Positions 52,530 through 62,708 are shown, counted from the first letter of the stretch. The stretch: DNA of 64,000 bases from Bolinopsis microptera (GCF_026151205.1 NC_087082.1:6827908-6891907); one strand, 5' to 3'. Numbers and translations: made by a program. The notes: generated from the sequence alone by a model not told the origin.

Positions 52530-55036
52530 TTATTATTATTATTGTGAGGGACTGTAGTACAGGGCCAGAGCCCCACCTTGCTATTGTTAGTGCAATTAGT
52601 AGCGTGTCCTCCTCCCTCAGGGGCCGTGAGGGGAAACTTGTGATATTCTAATCCTGTTTTTACGATCGCATTTCCGATTGTAATTAGGTTTTATATAATT
52701 TACTCCACGAATGTTGAGATAGGGGCTGCCTTCAAGGGCTTTGGAGCTTTTTCAGGGTTAGATAGTTGAACCCTATTCAAATTATTTGAGGAAGAATGCC
52801 TCAACTTTCACAGAAACGACTGTATTGGAATTTATCGGTACCAACAGTAGCAAAAAGGCGGGCCCACTCAATAAAGTACAGCAAGATCAGTTCACATGAT
52901 TGAGCTGTATCCACTTGGCGGGCTCTGGCTCGAGTGTTTACATTTTGTCCATGTAATCTAGCTCGCTGGGTGGATGTAAATAGTTTTTGACAAGCATCCT
53001 AAAAGCGCGGGGGGGGGGGGGGGGGTCATCGCGGCCCATCATTTGGGCGTTTAGTCCAGGCCAGCCTGCCCTTGAGGGCTCATTTACCGCGTTTGGTAGG
53101 ATTTTAACTACCATCATATTACCACAATCTTGGTGATTGATTGGGTGGGAAATATCTTGATAGAGAGCTTACTTCAAATTAGTGTAAGTTAAAGGGGATG
53201 ATAAACTTGATTGGCCTGGAGCAACCCATTCCACCCTTTTATCGTCCAATAATGTGCTTATACTCACAGATTGTTGACTTGACTCTAGGTTAACAATAAT
53301 ATGCTAACTGTAATAAGATTTTAACTGATATCTATTACTAATACTCTCTTCTTCAGCATGTTCTTGAACACGGTGATCTGGACGATAAAGCACACATTGT
53401 GTCTGAACTTCAAGGAAAAGTCCTCATGCTCAGCCAGCACAAGTTTGCCAGGTACACTACATGGTCCTACAAGTTAACTTAAAACCACATTGTATTTTCC
53501 GGGGTCGAATTTCAGGATACACTTAAATGCATTCGTCGTTTTGAAATCTCTTCCTTAACATTTGATATGATCAATGAATACATGGGTACGTGATTTTTGT
53601 AGCTGGGAGGTTATAATTAGGGTGTCCTTGGTTAGGCTTATGGGCAGAGGCAAATGACAATTTTAGTTAAAGTTGGAATAGGGTCGAGAGATCCTGCGTT
53701 TTTATATACATCCGAGAAAGTTAAATATATTGAACTATTGAATGTGTGTAATTTTAAAATCTTAAAGCCTTTTTAATTTCAGTAACGTCGTAGAAAAGTG
53801 TGTCACCCACTCAACTAGACCTCAGCGTGTCACCCTGATTGACGAAGTCTGCAACACTATGGACGGGTCAGTAATTAAACCTTTCAGTTATGTCGCAATG
53901 AGCTACACTTTTTAGCCTACCATTGTCACAATTTATAGGTGCTCTTCGGTCGTGCCGTGCCCATGTTTTATTCCATATATTTTTATTGTCCAGCTCTCAG
54001 CAGAGCTATAGCTTTGTGCCATCTAACACGCGGTCTGACAAATTTTAACAATGGTCAGACGCGCGCAGCATCTTTTAGCGCCTAAAATAGTGAAAAGGAC
54101 CAGATTGTCATCATTTAGCGCAGGACAATTTAAGGGCGCGTACTTGGCGCGCTCAGCACCACGTTTTAGCACGAGGTCTTGGTTGAGCGGCACATTACAC
54201 AATGCAGTAATGGCGTGCTGACAGAGACTAGCTACGGTCCTTATTCTTTCATTACTGACTTACTTTTCAGGCCCCACCCTGCACTCTTCACCATGATGAA
54301 GGATCAGTTCGCCAACTATGTGGTTCAGAAGATGTACGATGTGGCTGATCACATTCAGAAAAGAACCATTATGTCCAAGATCAAACCACATCTCCAGGTT
54401 GGTACTTTGCATTATTGTGGCTTTAAAAATATTAGGTCATCTTGTCACTACAACACACGCTTCCCTTGTTGTGCCATCTGTATATGTCAAACATTACTGA
54501 TTATGCTGAACTTGTACATTTCAGACTCTGCGCAAGTTTCCGTACGGAAAGCACATACTGGCTAAACTGGAGAAGACTTTTATCAAGTCGGGACAGCAGA
54601 TGTCCCCTCCCAACCATTGCAACTACGAACCCGGCAATTTCAACCCCACTGGAATTAACCACCCAGCCACCCTGACCAACAACGTCTACGGAATGCCCGG
54701 TTAGTTGTCGCCTTGTTTGTCTGCAGACAGGAAGTCTATTAGTCAGCCAATTTCTGTGAAATGACAGGCTGACAAACCTTAACAATTCGAGACCTTTACC
54801 CTCATCCAGTTAAGGGACTATCTAAACTTTACAAACTACTAAATTTCCGTGTAAACGCTGTTAAACAAAATTAGTGCTGACTCAGTTCATTTCCAGGTAT
54901 GTCCAACGTAAGCGGATTTAACTTCTCCCCAGCCCCAAACGGAATGAACAACATGACCTCTCCTCAATTCTCACCCTCTCCATTCAACAGTCCTAGCAGC
55001 TTCAGCTCGTTCCATACTCTCTCCCCCGCCTTCTAA
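33108..55036 (+). CDS. Pumilio RNA-binding protein (PUF family), eight PUF repeats
   Basis: Fourteen exons join in phase: 33108-33248, 37640-37759, 38785-38937, 40017-40140, 46279-46447, 46757-46953, 47968-48143, 48871-49044, 49861-49968, 53357-53451, 53783-53866, 54271-54397, 54525-54699 and 54897-55036 (stop TAA). This gives about 660 residues, with the extreme N-terminus unplaced. Exon 1 carries the upstream box found in animal Pumilio ([15 protein letters not shown]). The PUF domain starts [10 protein letters not shown] at 46757. The base-reading residues of repeats 1-8 are SR/Q, NY/Q, CR/Q, NH/Q, CR/Q, NY/Q, SN/E and NY/Q, the same as human PUM1/PUM2, so it should bind UGUANAUA in mRNA 3' UTRs and repress translation or stability. 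The linker exons are Gln/Asn/Tyr-rich and shorter than in vertebrates. The tail is Ser/Pro/Asn-rich, ending HTLSPAF. Confidence 0.95.
34738..34769. other. Perfect 14-bp hairpin in Pumilio intron
   Basis: GCTGCTGCATGACT, loop TGCG, then AGTCATGCAGCAGC, with no mismatch. It lies in the intron between exons 33108 and 37640. The stem is too short for a usual microRNA precursor, and no paired flanks were seen. Confidence 0.85.
35158..35188. repeat. (AG)n microsatellite
   Basis: About 15 AG units in the first long Pumilio intron. Confidence 0.95.
35354..35668. repeat. 43-44 bp tandem repeat with overlapping splice motifs
   Basis: Seven copies of a unit that starts GTAAGTTCTCCTTCACA and ends GTACTGTGTTTCA. 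At each junction the sequence reads TTTCAGTAAGTTC, in which a 3' splice-site-like CAG and a 5' splice-site-like GTAAGT overlap. The array lies in the 4.4-kb intron between Pumilio exons 33108 and 37640. Confidence 0.9.
38946..39292. repeat. 30-bp (and 24-bp) tandem repeat after Pumilio exon 38785
   Basis: About 11 units of TACTGTTTATATTCCCTGCT plus ACTAGAGTAA or ACTACAGTAA. A shorter unit has TACTCTTCCCTGCT. It starts within 10 bp of the 38937 donor. Units with ACTACAG look like weak acceptors behind a pyrimidine stretch. Confidence 0.92.
41651..42128. mobile_element. Foldback element built of GGGGAACTTT motifs
   Basis: The left end is a run of G then TCCAAGGGGAACTTTGGGG; the right end is the inverse (CCCCAAAGTTCCCCTTGGA then a run of C). 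TATA flanks both sides. Internally GGGGAACTTT, GGGGAATTTT and their complements recur in alternating orientation, with AAAAAAAGTTCCCC blocks. A related sequence without the insert, TCCATTATATTTGCCCTTTG, lies at 42407-42426. It sits in the Pumilio intron 40141-46278. It has no coding capacity, and its superfamily is not clear. Confidence 0.75.
42640..43160. repeat. 21-bp minisatellite (GAGGACCTCTAGAGTGTGTT)
   Basis: About 20 imperfect units in both orientations around 42690-42790. The core AGAGGACCTCTAGAG contains the palindromes AGAGGTCCTCT/AGAGGACCTCT and CTCTAGAG, so the array can fold extensively. It lies in the 6.1-kb Pumilio intron. Confidence 0.88.
43478..44078. repeat. 34-bp minisatellite (AATATAGAGTAAAGAATATA type)
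   Basis: About 17 units, mostly 34 bp, of the form GCTGAATATAGAGTAAAGAA then TATACTGGTAATAA. The reverse strand is open for 230 codons across it, only because the repeat has no stops in its three cycled frames. It lies in the same Pumilio intron. Confidence 0.93.
45362..45620. repeat. 60-bp tandem repeat, four copies
   Basis: Four copies of a 60-bp unit beginning ATCAGCTATAATCCTTAAAT, differing by very few bases, followed by a degenerate partial unit. It lies in the Pumilio intron before exon 46279. Confidence 0.93.
46620..46700. repeat. (CT)40 microsatellite upstream of the first PUF exon
   Basis: About 80 bp of uninterrupted CT, followed by further C/T-rich DNA up to the acceptor CCCCAG at 46751-46756. 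It forms an unusually long polypyrimidine tract for the exon encoding PUF repeat 1. Confidence 0.95.
49971..53355. other. 3.4-kb Pumilio intron between PUF repeats 6 and 7
   Basis: No gene supported. It holds poly-C or poly-G runs at about 50541, 52023, 52496-52528 (33 C) and 53010, a TGTACGGTATA-type short repeat at 51220-51290, and otherwise unremarkable sequence. The conserved intron position is directly after YGNYVIQ. Confidence 0.7.
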
Positions 55037-55457
55037 CATGTGCCGCACTGGGCACCTCCTCTTCTGTTTTTGCAGGCCACACTACACGAGTTAATTTATT
55101 CGGAAAGATGAACAGAGTTGTATACAAATGTGAATATATTGTGTGTGTTCGTGAGTCGTGCGTGTACAGTTGTACCTTCTTTTTGAGCAAGGTTGAATCA
55201 TGTTAGCTCGGCTTCGAGGTAATCTCATTTCGGTTTCCCGCTGAAGAGGGGTCCGGAATCCATCCACATAGCATTTTCTGCGGAATTGCTTCCAGTATTT
55301 GGACCCCTCTCGGGAAACAGAAATCCATTGCTTCGCTGTCAAGGTAACAATGTATGGTAAATCTCCTGGGGCAGGGCGATTGCTGGTAACATATCTCTAA
55401 TGTGATGTGTTTATGGATACATCAGGACTTGACAGTGGAAACTGCAGACACTTCAGA

Positions 55458-55465
55458 TGTAAATA
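55458..55465 (+). promoter_or_regulatory. Pumilio response element TGTAAATA in the Pumilio 3' region
   Basis: A perfect UGUANAUA motif about 420 nt after the Pumilio stop and before the first possible poly(A) signal. The encoded protein keeps the residues that read this motif, so autoregulation is plausible. Confidence 0.5.
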
Positions 55466-57130
55466 TTGCGTCACACGTGACATGCACGTGCTGTGTCAGC
55501 TCCAGTTTTTATCACCCTGTTGATAGATACGTTGTGCGTGTGTGTTTGTATTCCATAATAGCGCACGCCTTATCAACGGGCCTGTACATTAAAGATACTA
55601 TCACATGTATGTAATTTCTTGTTTCATAAGATACAGACGTAGAATCCTCCATGTAAACTCAGGTCGACAAGCAGTTAAAACTAAATATTTCGTGGCCCAT
55701 ATGACGAAAGAAAGTGTATAATATTTTGTATGATATTGCTGTAAAACGTTTTGACGTCCTCAACTTTGTATGTCGACCTACTTTGACCCCCATGTATCTT
55801 TTTACAATATCGTGTAAAGAATGTAAAGTGTCTGAAAAAGTGACTTATCGTTTTATGATCCAGGGATCCCCGAGTTTTGTGCACGGATGCAATATCATCT
55901 TTTTGTCTGAGGTGGTTGTTTTAAGGGTTGTACGGCGGTTAGTATAAAAAATGCAAACATTCTATCTGCACAGAGGGCATATTTTCGACACGAAACAAAC
56001 CAACCGCCTCAGATTGAAGAGTGAATATAGGGAGTATTTTCGTCGCTTACACGTGGCGTAAAATCCAACTGAAACATTTTGGTATAATCACTGGCCACTT
56101 GCCTACTTATTGCTGTCAAACCCTTCTAAACACTAATGATCATACTGGGCGCTCGGGTACAGCGGTAGGCTGGGAGTTCCATTTCTTAGGAAATAGGGGG
56201 GTTTGATAGTATTTCGGTGGGACATATGGTCATGGGCTACTCACTGGTTCTGAAACATGTCCCTGCTCCCCTTTTTGTGGGCTACGTCTTTTGTATGGAT
56301 GTACAGTTTTCCGTACGTCCACAATATTTTAAATTTTTTAATGACAAGGACAAACTTTTTCTATTCCTACTAAGACTCTTGTGATGTGTAATTTCTTGGA
56401 TTTGATCGCTCGAAGGCGGATGATACCATGATTGCTAATTTTAATTGATTTAATGTACTCTCGACTACAAGATGTTGTAATTAATTAGCATAATAACATG
56501 ATATTGACACAGCGGTTTAATTAATTACTTTTGAATATATTTTGACCTCTATTGATAATAATAATTTTAATATATTATACATGGTACAATCGTTTGTTCT
56601 TTTACAGATATGATAGTGTAATCTTAACAATTTTTTGAGGTTTTCACTTATTGTTACTATTATTATTGTTGCTATTATTGATAATAGTAAATTAGTAAAA
56701 CTAATAATGATATGATTGTGTAGGTTACAGGCAGAGCCGCCGAGCATGAATTTTCATCTTTTTAATCTTAGAACCAAATAGAAAGGCCAATTTAAAATAT
56801 TGTTGTTAGTATTACTACATCTGACCTCGTGATTAAGCGAAAGTTTTAGAATTTTTTCAAATTGTTAACCGTTACTTATAATATATTGACTATCTTAATC
56901 GTTTGAATGTTAAAACTTGTATTTCCTCACAGTCGGGAACTTTTAGGGGTCAATTGATCATTTATTAATTAATTTAGTGATTGATTGTCCTGGGTTAAAA
57001 TGGCTACCACCTTCCCCGTGGAGCCAGGATTGCATTTATTATTATCGCAAGCTTGAATCTTACAGCATGTTAATCCCCAATACACCAAGGGAAGTTCTTT
57101 CGTTCACATTTATGTGCCACTAAGCAAACG

Positions 57131-57138
57131 TGTACATA
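57131..57138 (+). promoter_or_regulatory. Pumilio response element TGTACATA
   Basis: A second exact match to UGUANAUA downstream of the Pumilio stop. It is relevant only if the long 3' UTR is used. Confidence 0.35.
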
Positions 57139-57454
57139 AATATACATAGTTATATTATATTTTGCTTTATATATATCTATAAGTTTTAGTGCCATGGAAC
57201 GACGTGTGCCGGTAGACATATTAGGCGTTTTACTTATAGAATTAATGGTCGTCACGTCTTGATTACTGATGTTGCCAGAAGATTTTAATATGGTGGGACT
57301 CGTAATTCCAAATTCTTGATAGTTGATTTACTTTTGATAATGATGATGATAATTGATTACCCGGGAATCCATTTGAAATTGATACCTTTTGTTGGAAAGA
57401 TACTAGTAGTACTACTAGTGGTGTATCCTGTATGTTTCGTAGCACAGTGGGAAA

Positions 57455-57462
57455 TGTACATA
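57455..57462 (+). promoter_or_regulatory. Pumilio response element TGTACATA
   Basis: A third exact match, under the same condition as the site at 57131. Confidence 0.35.
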
Positions 57463-58051
57463 ACTTATTTATTATTTACTGTAATATGAAACAGGAGATT
57501 CTTCTAAATGTATGTATAAAAGTGTTTTCATATAATTTATCCTGGCCTGGGTCGCTGCTCTTCGTATGCCGTCAAGGATCGTACCCGTCTTTCATACGCC
57601 TTTAGACCGAGATCTTGATAGAAAATCGTTGTAAAAACTTTCAACAGAAGCTGGGCTTTTTACCCCTGTTATGATATTGTTTGGATTTGTGGACACGGGA
57701 CTTGTGCGGCATGCAGTTATATCGAAAACAGCTTCCCAGGCTCTAATTCTCAACACCGTTCAAAGTTATTTATTACATACCTCTTAAATTAAAACTTAAC
57801 TTAAACTTGTGGCGCCGTCTTAACCGCCTTTTATTTCGCCAGACATATTTTGGGAATCTAGTCATTTTGATTGAAGGACACGTTATTAGTGAATAAGTAT
57901 TTATAGGACTGCTGCATGATTAAAAGATGTTGTTGTTGTTGTTATTGCTGTGCTATAATATACAACACGCAATTGGCCTGAAATCAAGGTTTTTACCCTA
58001 TTTAAGAAAGTTTATAGCCGAATATAGGTGTATATGTGTTGTAGTGTGAAA

Positions 58052-58059
58052 TGTACATA
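58052..58059 (+). promoter_or_regulatory. Pumilio response element TGTACATA
   Basis: A fourth exact match, about 340 bp before the AATAAA at 58398. Confidence 0.35.
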
Positions 58060-58675
58060 GATAAGCAAGGTGACCTGGTGATGCAACCTGGTGTTGTGGT
58101 TGCCAGGTAACCCTCCCCCTGCATGCATCCTTAACGTTGCGAGCCACACTAGTCTAGCGGATCATATGATCTCGTGTCTGGCACTTTGCCGACTGATAGG
58201 CTGGTGGAATGTCACCAGGCTTCGCCGGCTATATTATGAAAATAGCCGGTCAGTTCCAACTGTCAAGCATTGTTTGTGGCTGTGTGGTGAGCAACCGTTT
58301 AAATTATATACATCGATTCCCAGTCAAAATATGATCGCTATTACTATTATGTTAAATTCATCGTAAAATTTGTGTTTACTTTGTTTATATGAGGAAAAAT
58401 AAATGTGCTTACTTTGCCAAGAAATCAGACTAGATTGTATAAATCTCTGCCTTAAATCCGGCTGGGGTGAATGGGGACTCCATTCACGAGTATTTTGATA
58501 AAAGTTTCCAGGAGAGAGGCGAAAAACTCTTCTCAAAAATTGATTTTGAGCATTTTTGGACTACATTGCACTGATATGAAGAATGATTTTTCCAAATCAT
58601 ATTTTTGAGTGAACAATTTCTGAGAAAATGAGAAATCATGCTGGATTTCTCGATTCAAAAATAATTTACACACAC

Positions 58676-58676
<1 letters not shown>

Positions 58677-58716
<40 letters not shown>
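58677..58716. repeat. Poly-C tract (40 bp)
   Basis: An uninterrupted run of C after a short CACACA stretch. The length may be approximate because such runs sequence poorly. Confidence 0.9.
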
Positions 58717-59152
58717 TATTTTATGAGTTCGGGAAAAATAACAGAATTGTGAATTAAGTTTCCATGATATTAATTATCTGGAGGAGTAATTTAAGGCCTT
58801 CGAATTTTATTAGCCTACGAAATATTTTCACCGGTATTTAGTCCAGCTGAACATCCAAGTCCAACAGCCTTTTATTTGAACCTCAAACCTCCTCGATTTG
58901 CTTGAATTTCAAAAATGGTGAGCTTACTCTTACTATACAGGTTCTACTCGGACGCTGCCAGTGTCTCTTTCCCAAACAAAAGTAAAGATATTAATTTGAA
59001 TGTGGAATTAACGGGCGATGCCCGTAAAATATTTGTTTCAAATATTATACGGGCGATATACGTCGACGAGTCCAACTCGGCGCGCGTCCTGGTAGGTTAT
59101 AAACCTAAAATGTGGAATGACCGTCTGCAAATGCAAAATGATACCGAGAATG

Positions 59153-59251
59153 TTGGAGGACTTCGCCGCGCGAACTAGCATTCTTGCTTCGCATCGATCG
59201 TTGCTCTGCTTCGCAGAGCAACGATCTCGACGGATTGACATCGTCAATCAA
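59153..59251. mobile_element. 99-bp hairpin-string MITE with 9-bp target duplication
   Basis: Flanked by CCGAGAATG (59144-59152 and 59252-59260). The stems are TTCGC-CGC-GCGAA near the left end, GATCGTTGCTCTGC-TTC-GCAGAGCAACGATC (59196-59226, 14 bp, perfect), and GATTGAC-ATC-GTCAATC near the right end. Sister copies are at 29865-29963 and, degenerate, from 8027. It begins TTGGAGG and ends ATCAA. Confidence 0.88.
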
Positions 59252-59848
59252 CCGAGAATGAAATCGCCAATCGCGGTCGCTTACTTTTCCCATTCATTCA
59301 CGGCTTACCACTTACGCATTACGAATTTCAACATTTAAGTACATGCAGCTTTTTGAGTAAAGTTTGATCTAAACCCCACGCGCCAAAGTTCGATCTAATT
59401 TCTGCGTTCGATCTATTAATTTCTGCGTTCGATCTAATTACATCTTCGTTACAGTAAGTTTGTTTTTAAAACTTACTTTTAACGAACAAATCATATTTTG
59501 GATTCCTTTTTGATGCAACGAACCATACTGACGAATGTTACTCGTCTAAATTTCTTTGAAGTAGCCCGCGCCGCTTTCTTCTCGAAATAGCGCGCGCCAG
59601 GTTAGTCCATTTATGGACAACGAATCATAGAATTATGACTCCGGTCACCAGTAGTCAATGGTTCATGTTCATGGTGCTCATGGTGATTGTCAGTCTCTCT
59701 ACTTCTTTCCCCAACTATAAGTATAAAGTCATATACACCTTTTCAAATTGACAATCTTCAAATTTACTATCACATATTAATACAACATAAAATATTGCGC
59801 TTTTAATAAAATGAGTGAGGTATTCTGCCATGCAGCCCATTTGTATGG

Positions 59849-60228
59849 CTCTTACTGCTTACTAAATCGCTCGCCCAAAAATTTCACGTGACTTTGGTTT
59901 TTTTGGTTTTGCAGCCGTACAAAACGGTTTTACATAAACCCTAATCCCAACCCTAACCCTAACCATAACCCCGAAGCTATCCATAATCTTAACCACAACC
60001 CTAACCCTAACCCGAGCCCTAATTAATCGAATTCACGTTTTAATAGCCTGTCACGTGACCAAAACGGTTTTTTGCCCATAACTCTCCAGGGAAGCATTTT
60101 AACCCTACGTCATGGGGGGTGATTCGGAATCAGCGTCCAAAAATACACCGATCTAGATCACTTTCATGCCTAAAGGGCCTTTTCACAAGAATTTTCTTAA
60201 AATTTGGGCGAGCGATTTAGTAGGAGCG
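59849..60228. mobile_element. 380-bp MITE carrying telomere-like repeats
   Basis: CATTTGTATGG lies directly on both sides (59838-59848 and 60229-60239), a duplication of 9-11 bp. The inverted ends share ACTAAATCGCTCGCCCAAA, while the outermost 10 bases are less alike. The inside includes CACGTGAC near each end and a run of CCCTAA-type repeats (about 59936-60021). A half copy lies at 29094-29210. There is no coding capacity. The long duplication would suit a Mutator-like or related family, but this is inference. Confidence 0.78.
59936..60021. repeat. Degenerate telomere-like (CCCTAA)n
   Basis: Two clusters of CCCTAACCCTAACC with variant units (CCATAACCCC, CCACAACCC), inside the MITE at 59849-60228. 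Being interstitial and internal to an element, it is not a chromosome end. Confidence 0.8.
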
Positions 60229-60596
60229 CATTTGTATGGATAATGAAATGGATAGTACTAGTAGTACTGGATAATGAACCAATAATAAAAGAAAATTGAA
60301 GGTACCTAAAAACAGTTGATTGTTATTGTATCTCTTGTCTGATGAGCTTAGAATAACGAGATAACGAGATAAGACTGTGTCCTTGTTAATCTTGTTCGAT
60401 ATTCAATTGTTTTATAATTGAATTCAAATCATCCAATCAAAATTGACTCCGAACTGTTACATCAACTTCGCTATCAATCAATATGTCCCAACATGAGACC
60501 CATTACTTTCCATATCACATCCCATTTGAACGTTTATCAATAAATAACTGCAAAGTGCAAACAGCAAAAACATTTTGAAAGATAAGTCGTAAGTCC

Positions 60597-60742
60597 GGTT
60601 CTTTTGCGATAGTGTAAAAGCGATAGCTAGCGCCATCCAGCGACAACAAGCGCTGGATAGCGCTAGCTATGGCGTTTAGTAAACGGTTTACACTTGTAAA
60701 CGGTTTAAAGTTGTAAATGGTTAACACTTTCGCAAAAGAACC
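60597..60742. mobile_element. 146-bp foldback element
   Basis: The ends are inverted repeats (GGTTCTTTTGCGATAGTGTAAA on the left in two pieces; the right arm reads back as GGTTCTTTTGCGAAAGTGTTAA, again differing at two positions). The left part holds a second hairpin, AGCTAGCGCCATCCAGCG against CGCTGGATAGCGCTAGCT. Flanks GTAAGTCC and CTGAGTCC match at 6 of 8 bases, compatible with an old 8-bp duplication. It is non-coding. Confidence 0.65.
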
Positions 60743-60913
60743 CTGAGTCCTATATTTTGTAAGAGATAAAACTAATCATAGTGACGTTTTCTCCTCGGCT
60801 ACAAATTAATATAACCAAACCAGTTACAAACTAAAACTGTTTTTTGTTGTTGATACTTATCATTTTTTACTTAAACTCTGAATATTTCTGATTAAATATT
60901 TCCCCCGACATTT

Positions 60914-61026
60914 TTAAATCATCAATGATCAATATTCACAGATTACCAAATTGACAAAACCCTTAGAATCATAATTAATCAATATCTTTGATTAATTGAA
61001 ATTTCAAATAATCGTTTACCCTATCA
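60914..61026. repeat. 113-bp direct repeat, copy 1
   Basis: Identical over 113 bp to 61904-62016, in the same orientation. It contains AATTAATC-aatatcttt-GATTAATT, an 8-bp stem. The identity implies a recent duplication. Confidence 0.92.
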
Positions 61027-61630
61027 GATAGGAGTCGTTTTTGGCGACATCTGTCCAACTTTCGGATCACGTTCGTATTTCACAAGCTCACGTGTAATCC
61101 TGTGACGTTGCTCCCTCAGTCCTAATATAATGCTGATTTGATCCATTGAGATCTGATCCATCGATACGTGATTGACTATTTGAGGACAGGATCATGCTAG
61201 CGGTACACTAACAAGCTGTAACATCACAGCCTACATTACACACAGGAGAGCGGTATGGAGATCAGTTATTTGTATAACATTTAAACTATTGTCAAATTTT
61301 TGACATCAAATGAAAATAAACTATGGTAGAGTTCAGCTCAGGTCATATCTCAGTTCAGATCATGTCTCTAATTGGAAAAATGGAAATGTGTCGTATTGCA
61401 ATTAGATCACAATTTCGGACAGATGTTTTTTTTTCTGGTAACATATTGAGTCGGACAGATGTCCTTTTTACTGCATCATGCATATCACCGCACAGGCTGC
61501 GCTACGGTGTCCGGTCGTTTAACTTTCGATTCAAATAATTGACAACGGCAACCCCTCCATTTTGTACTTTGTAACGCCCCAAAGAAATTTGGTAATTTAA
61601 CCAATATGAAACGATCGTTAATTGTAATTA

Positions 61631-61848
61631 AGGCGCAGTTTATATCTCCGCCAAAAGCAAATTTGTAAGCACTCACGCGCATCATATCCAAATGTGATTT
61701 TAAATTTTCGCATTGGATCGTTGCGCATTGGATGGTTGCTAAGCTGTTTAATGTAACTTCAGGAAGGCGCGACTGTGAAAATAGTTGAGAAAACTACGCG
61801 CTTTAATGCTAAAATGTGATGCTTTTGGCGGAGATATAAACTGCGCCT
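61631..61848. mobile_element. 218-bp MITE with 29-bp perfect inverted ends and 8-bp duplication
   Basis: The ends start AGGCGCAGTTTATATCTCCG and continue CCAAAAGCA in both arms without mismatch. Flanks are TGTAATTA (61623-61630 and 61849-61856), an exact 8-bp duplication. It is non-coding. The perfect arms and flanks argue for a young insertion mobilised by a hAT-type transposase (inference). Confidence 0.88.
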
Positions 61849-61903
61849 TGTAATTAATTACGGTCGATGGAAATCTAGCGTCCGCTAACCGGCGCAATTC
61901 TTG

Positions 61904-62016
61904 TTAAATCATCAATGATCAATATTCACAGATTACCAAATTGACAAAACCCTTAGAATCATAATTAATCAATATCTTTGATTAATTGAAATTTCAAATA
62001 ATCGTTTACCCTATCA
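61904..62016. repeat. 113-bp direct repeat, copy 2
   Basis: An exact copy of 60914-61026, 990 bp downstream. The interval between them contains the 218-bp MITE and otherwise low-homology DNA. Confidence 0.92.
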
Positions 62017-62318
62017 AACGGGATAACTTCCACCGGGTTATATATATATTACGCCGGTACAATTTTATATATATTACACCAGTACAATCATTCAAATATT
62101 TATCTTTATTTTATTGTCTTTTTGATGGGTTTCCAAAAGAACTGCAGAAACTTACTAAGATTATCAGTCCGTCACACAGATTTATCAATCATCTTCTGTA
62201 CCTGAATGAAAAAGAATGTTATGACAAAACTCTCCAGTCTTCCGGATATAATACGATAGTTGTTTACTCATCTTTCTAAAAACAAATATGCGGCCTGCCA
62301 AAACCCACGGTGTAAAAA

Positions 62319-62377
<59 letters not shown>

Positions 62378-62398
62378 TGTAAAATTCCCCCCCCCCCC
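62319..62398. repeat. Poly-G (57 bp) followed by poly-C (12 bp)
   Basis: 57 G, then TTTGTAAAATT, then 12 C, so the two runs could pair as a short hairpin. It is among the longest G runs one would expect to survive assembly, and its length should be treated as approximate. Confidence 0.85.
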
Positions 62399-62708
62399 GA
62401 GCTCTGCCATTTTCAGCAGTCAGATTTTATCTGACAACCCGCCCCTTCTAAGTGCTGCCACCTGGACAACACAGCCTTTGGCATGCAAAATAACGGGTAA
62501 ATTGTAACAATAATGTAAGGGTGTCTTCTATAAGCTGATGAAAATGTACTTTCCCTTGATTTTTTTCTTTTCTTAAAAGTAATACCAGTATGATGGAACA
62601 AAATGAATAAGCACGAATAGAAAAGCATACCTTACCTAACCAGACCTTATTTGAACGGACGTTAATTGGACGCTGAAGGCCGCTACGAACTTATTGTCCG
62701 AGATATGA

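Larger units (their letters stand above)
55037..58403 (+). other. Pumilio 3' region (probable 3' UTR and downstream)
   Basis: No coding frames are supported. Possible poly(A) signals are ATTAAA at 55588-55593 and AATAAA at 58398-58403, so the UTR could be about 0.57 kb or about 3.4 kb long. Four exact Pumilio-type motifs TGTANATA lie here, one before the near signal and three before the far one. Confidence 0.55.
58404..62708. other. Intergenic, MITE-rich region
   Basis: No gene supported. It carries a 40-bp C run (58677-58716), the hairpin MITE at 59153, short repeats of TTCTGCGTTCGATCTAAT near 59395-59450, a telomere-motif-bearing MITE (59849-60228), a foldback element (60597), a 113-bp direct repeat pair (60914 and 61904), a 218-bp MITE (61631) and a 57-bp G run (62319). 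Confidence 0.65.

Noticed and set aside
59380-59455. tRNA-like B-box (GTTCGATCTAA)
   Set aside because: It is repeated in a short tandem and lacks an A-box and any cloverleaf pairing.
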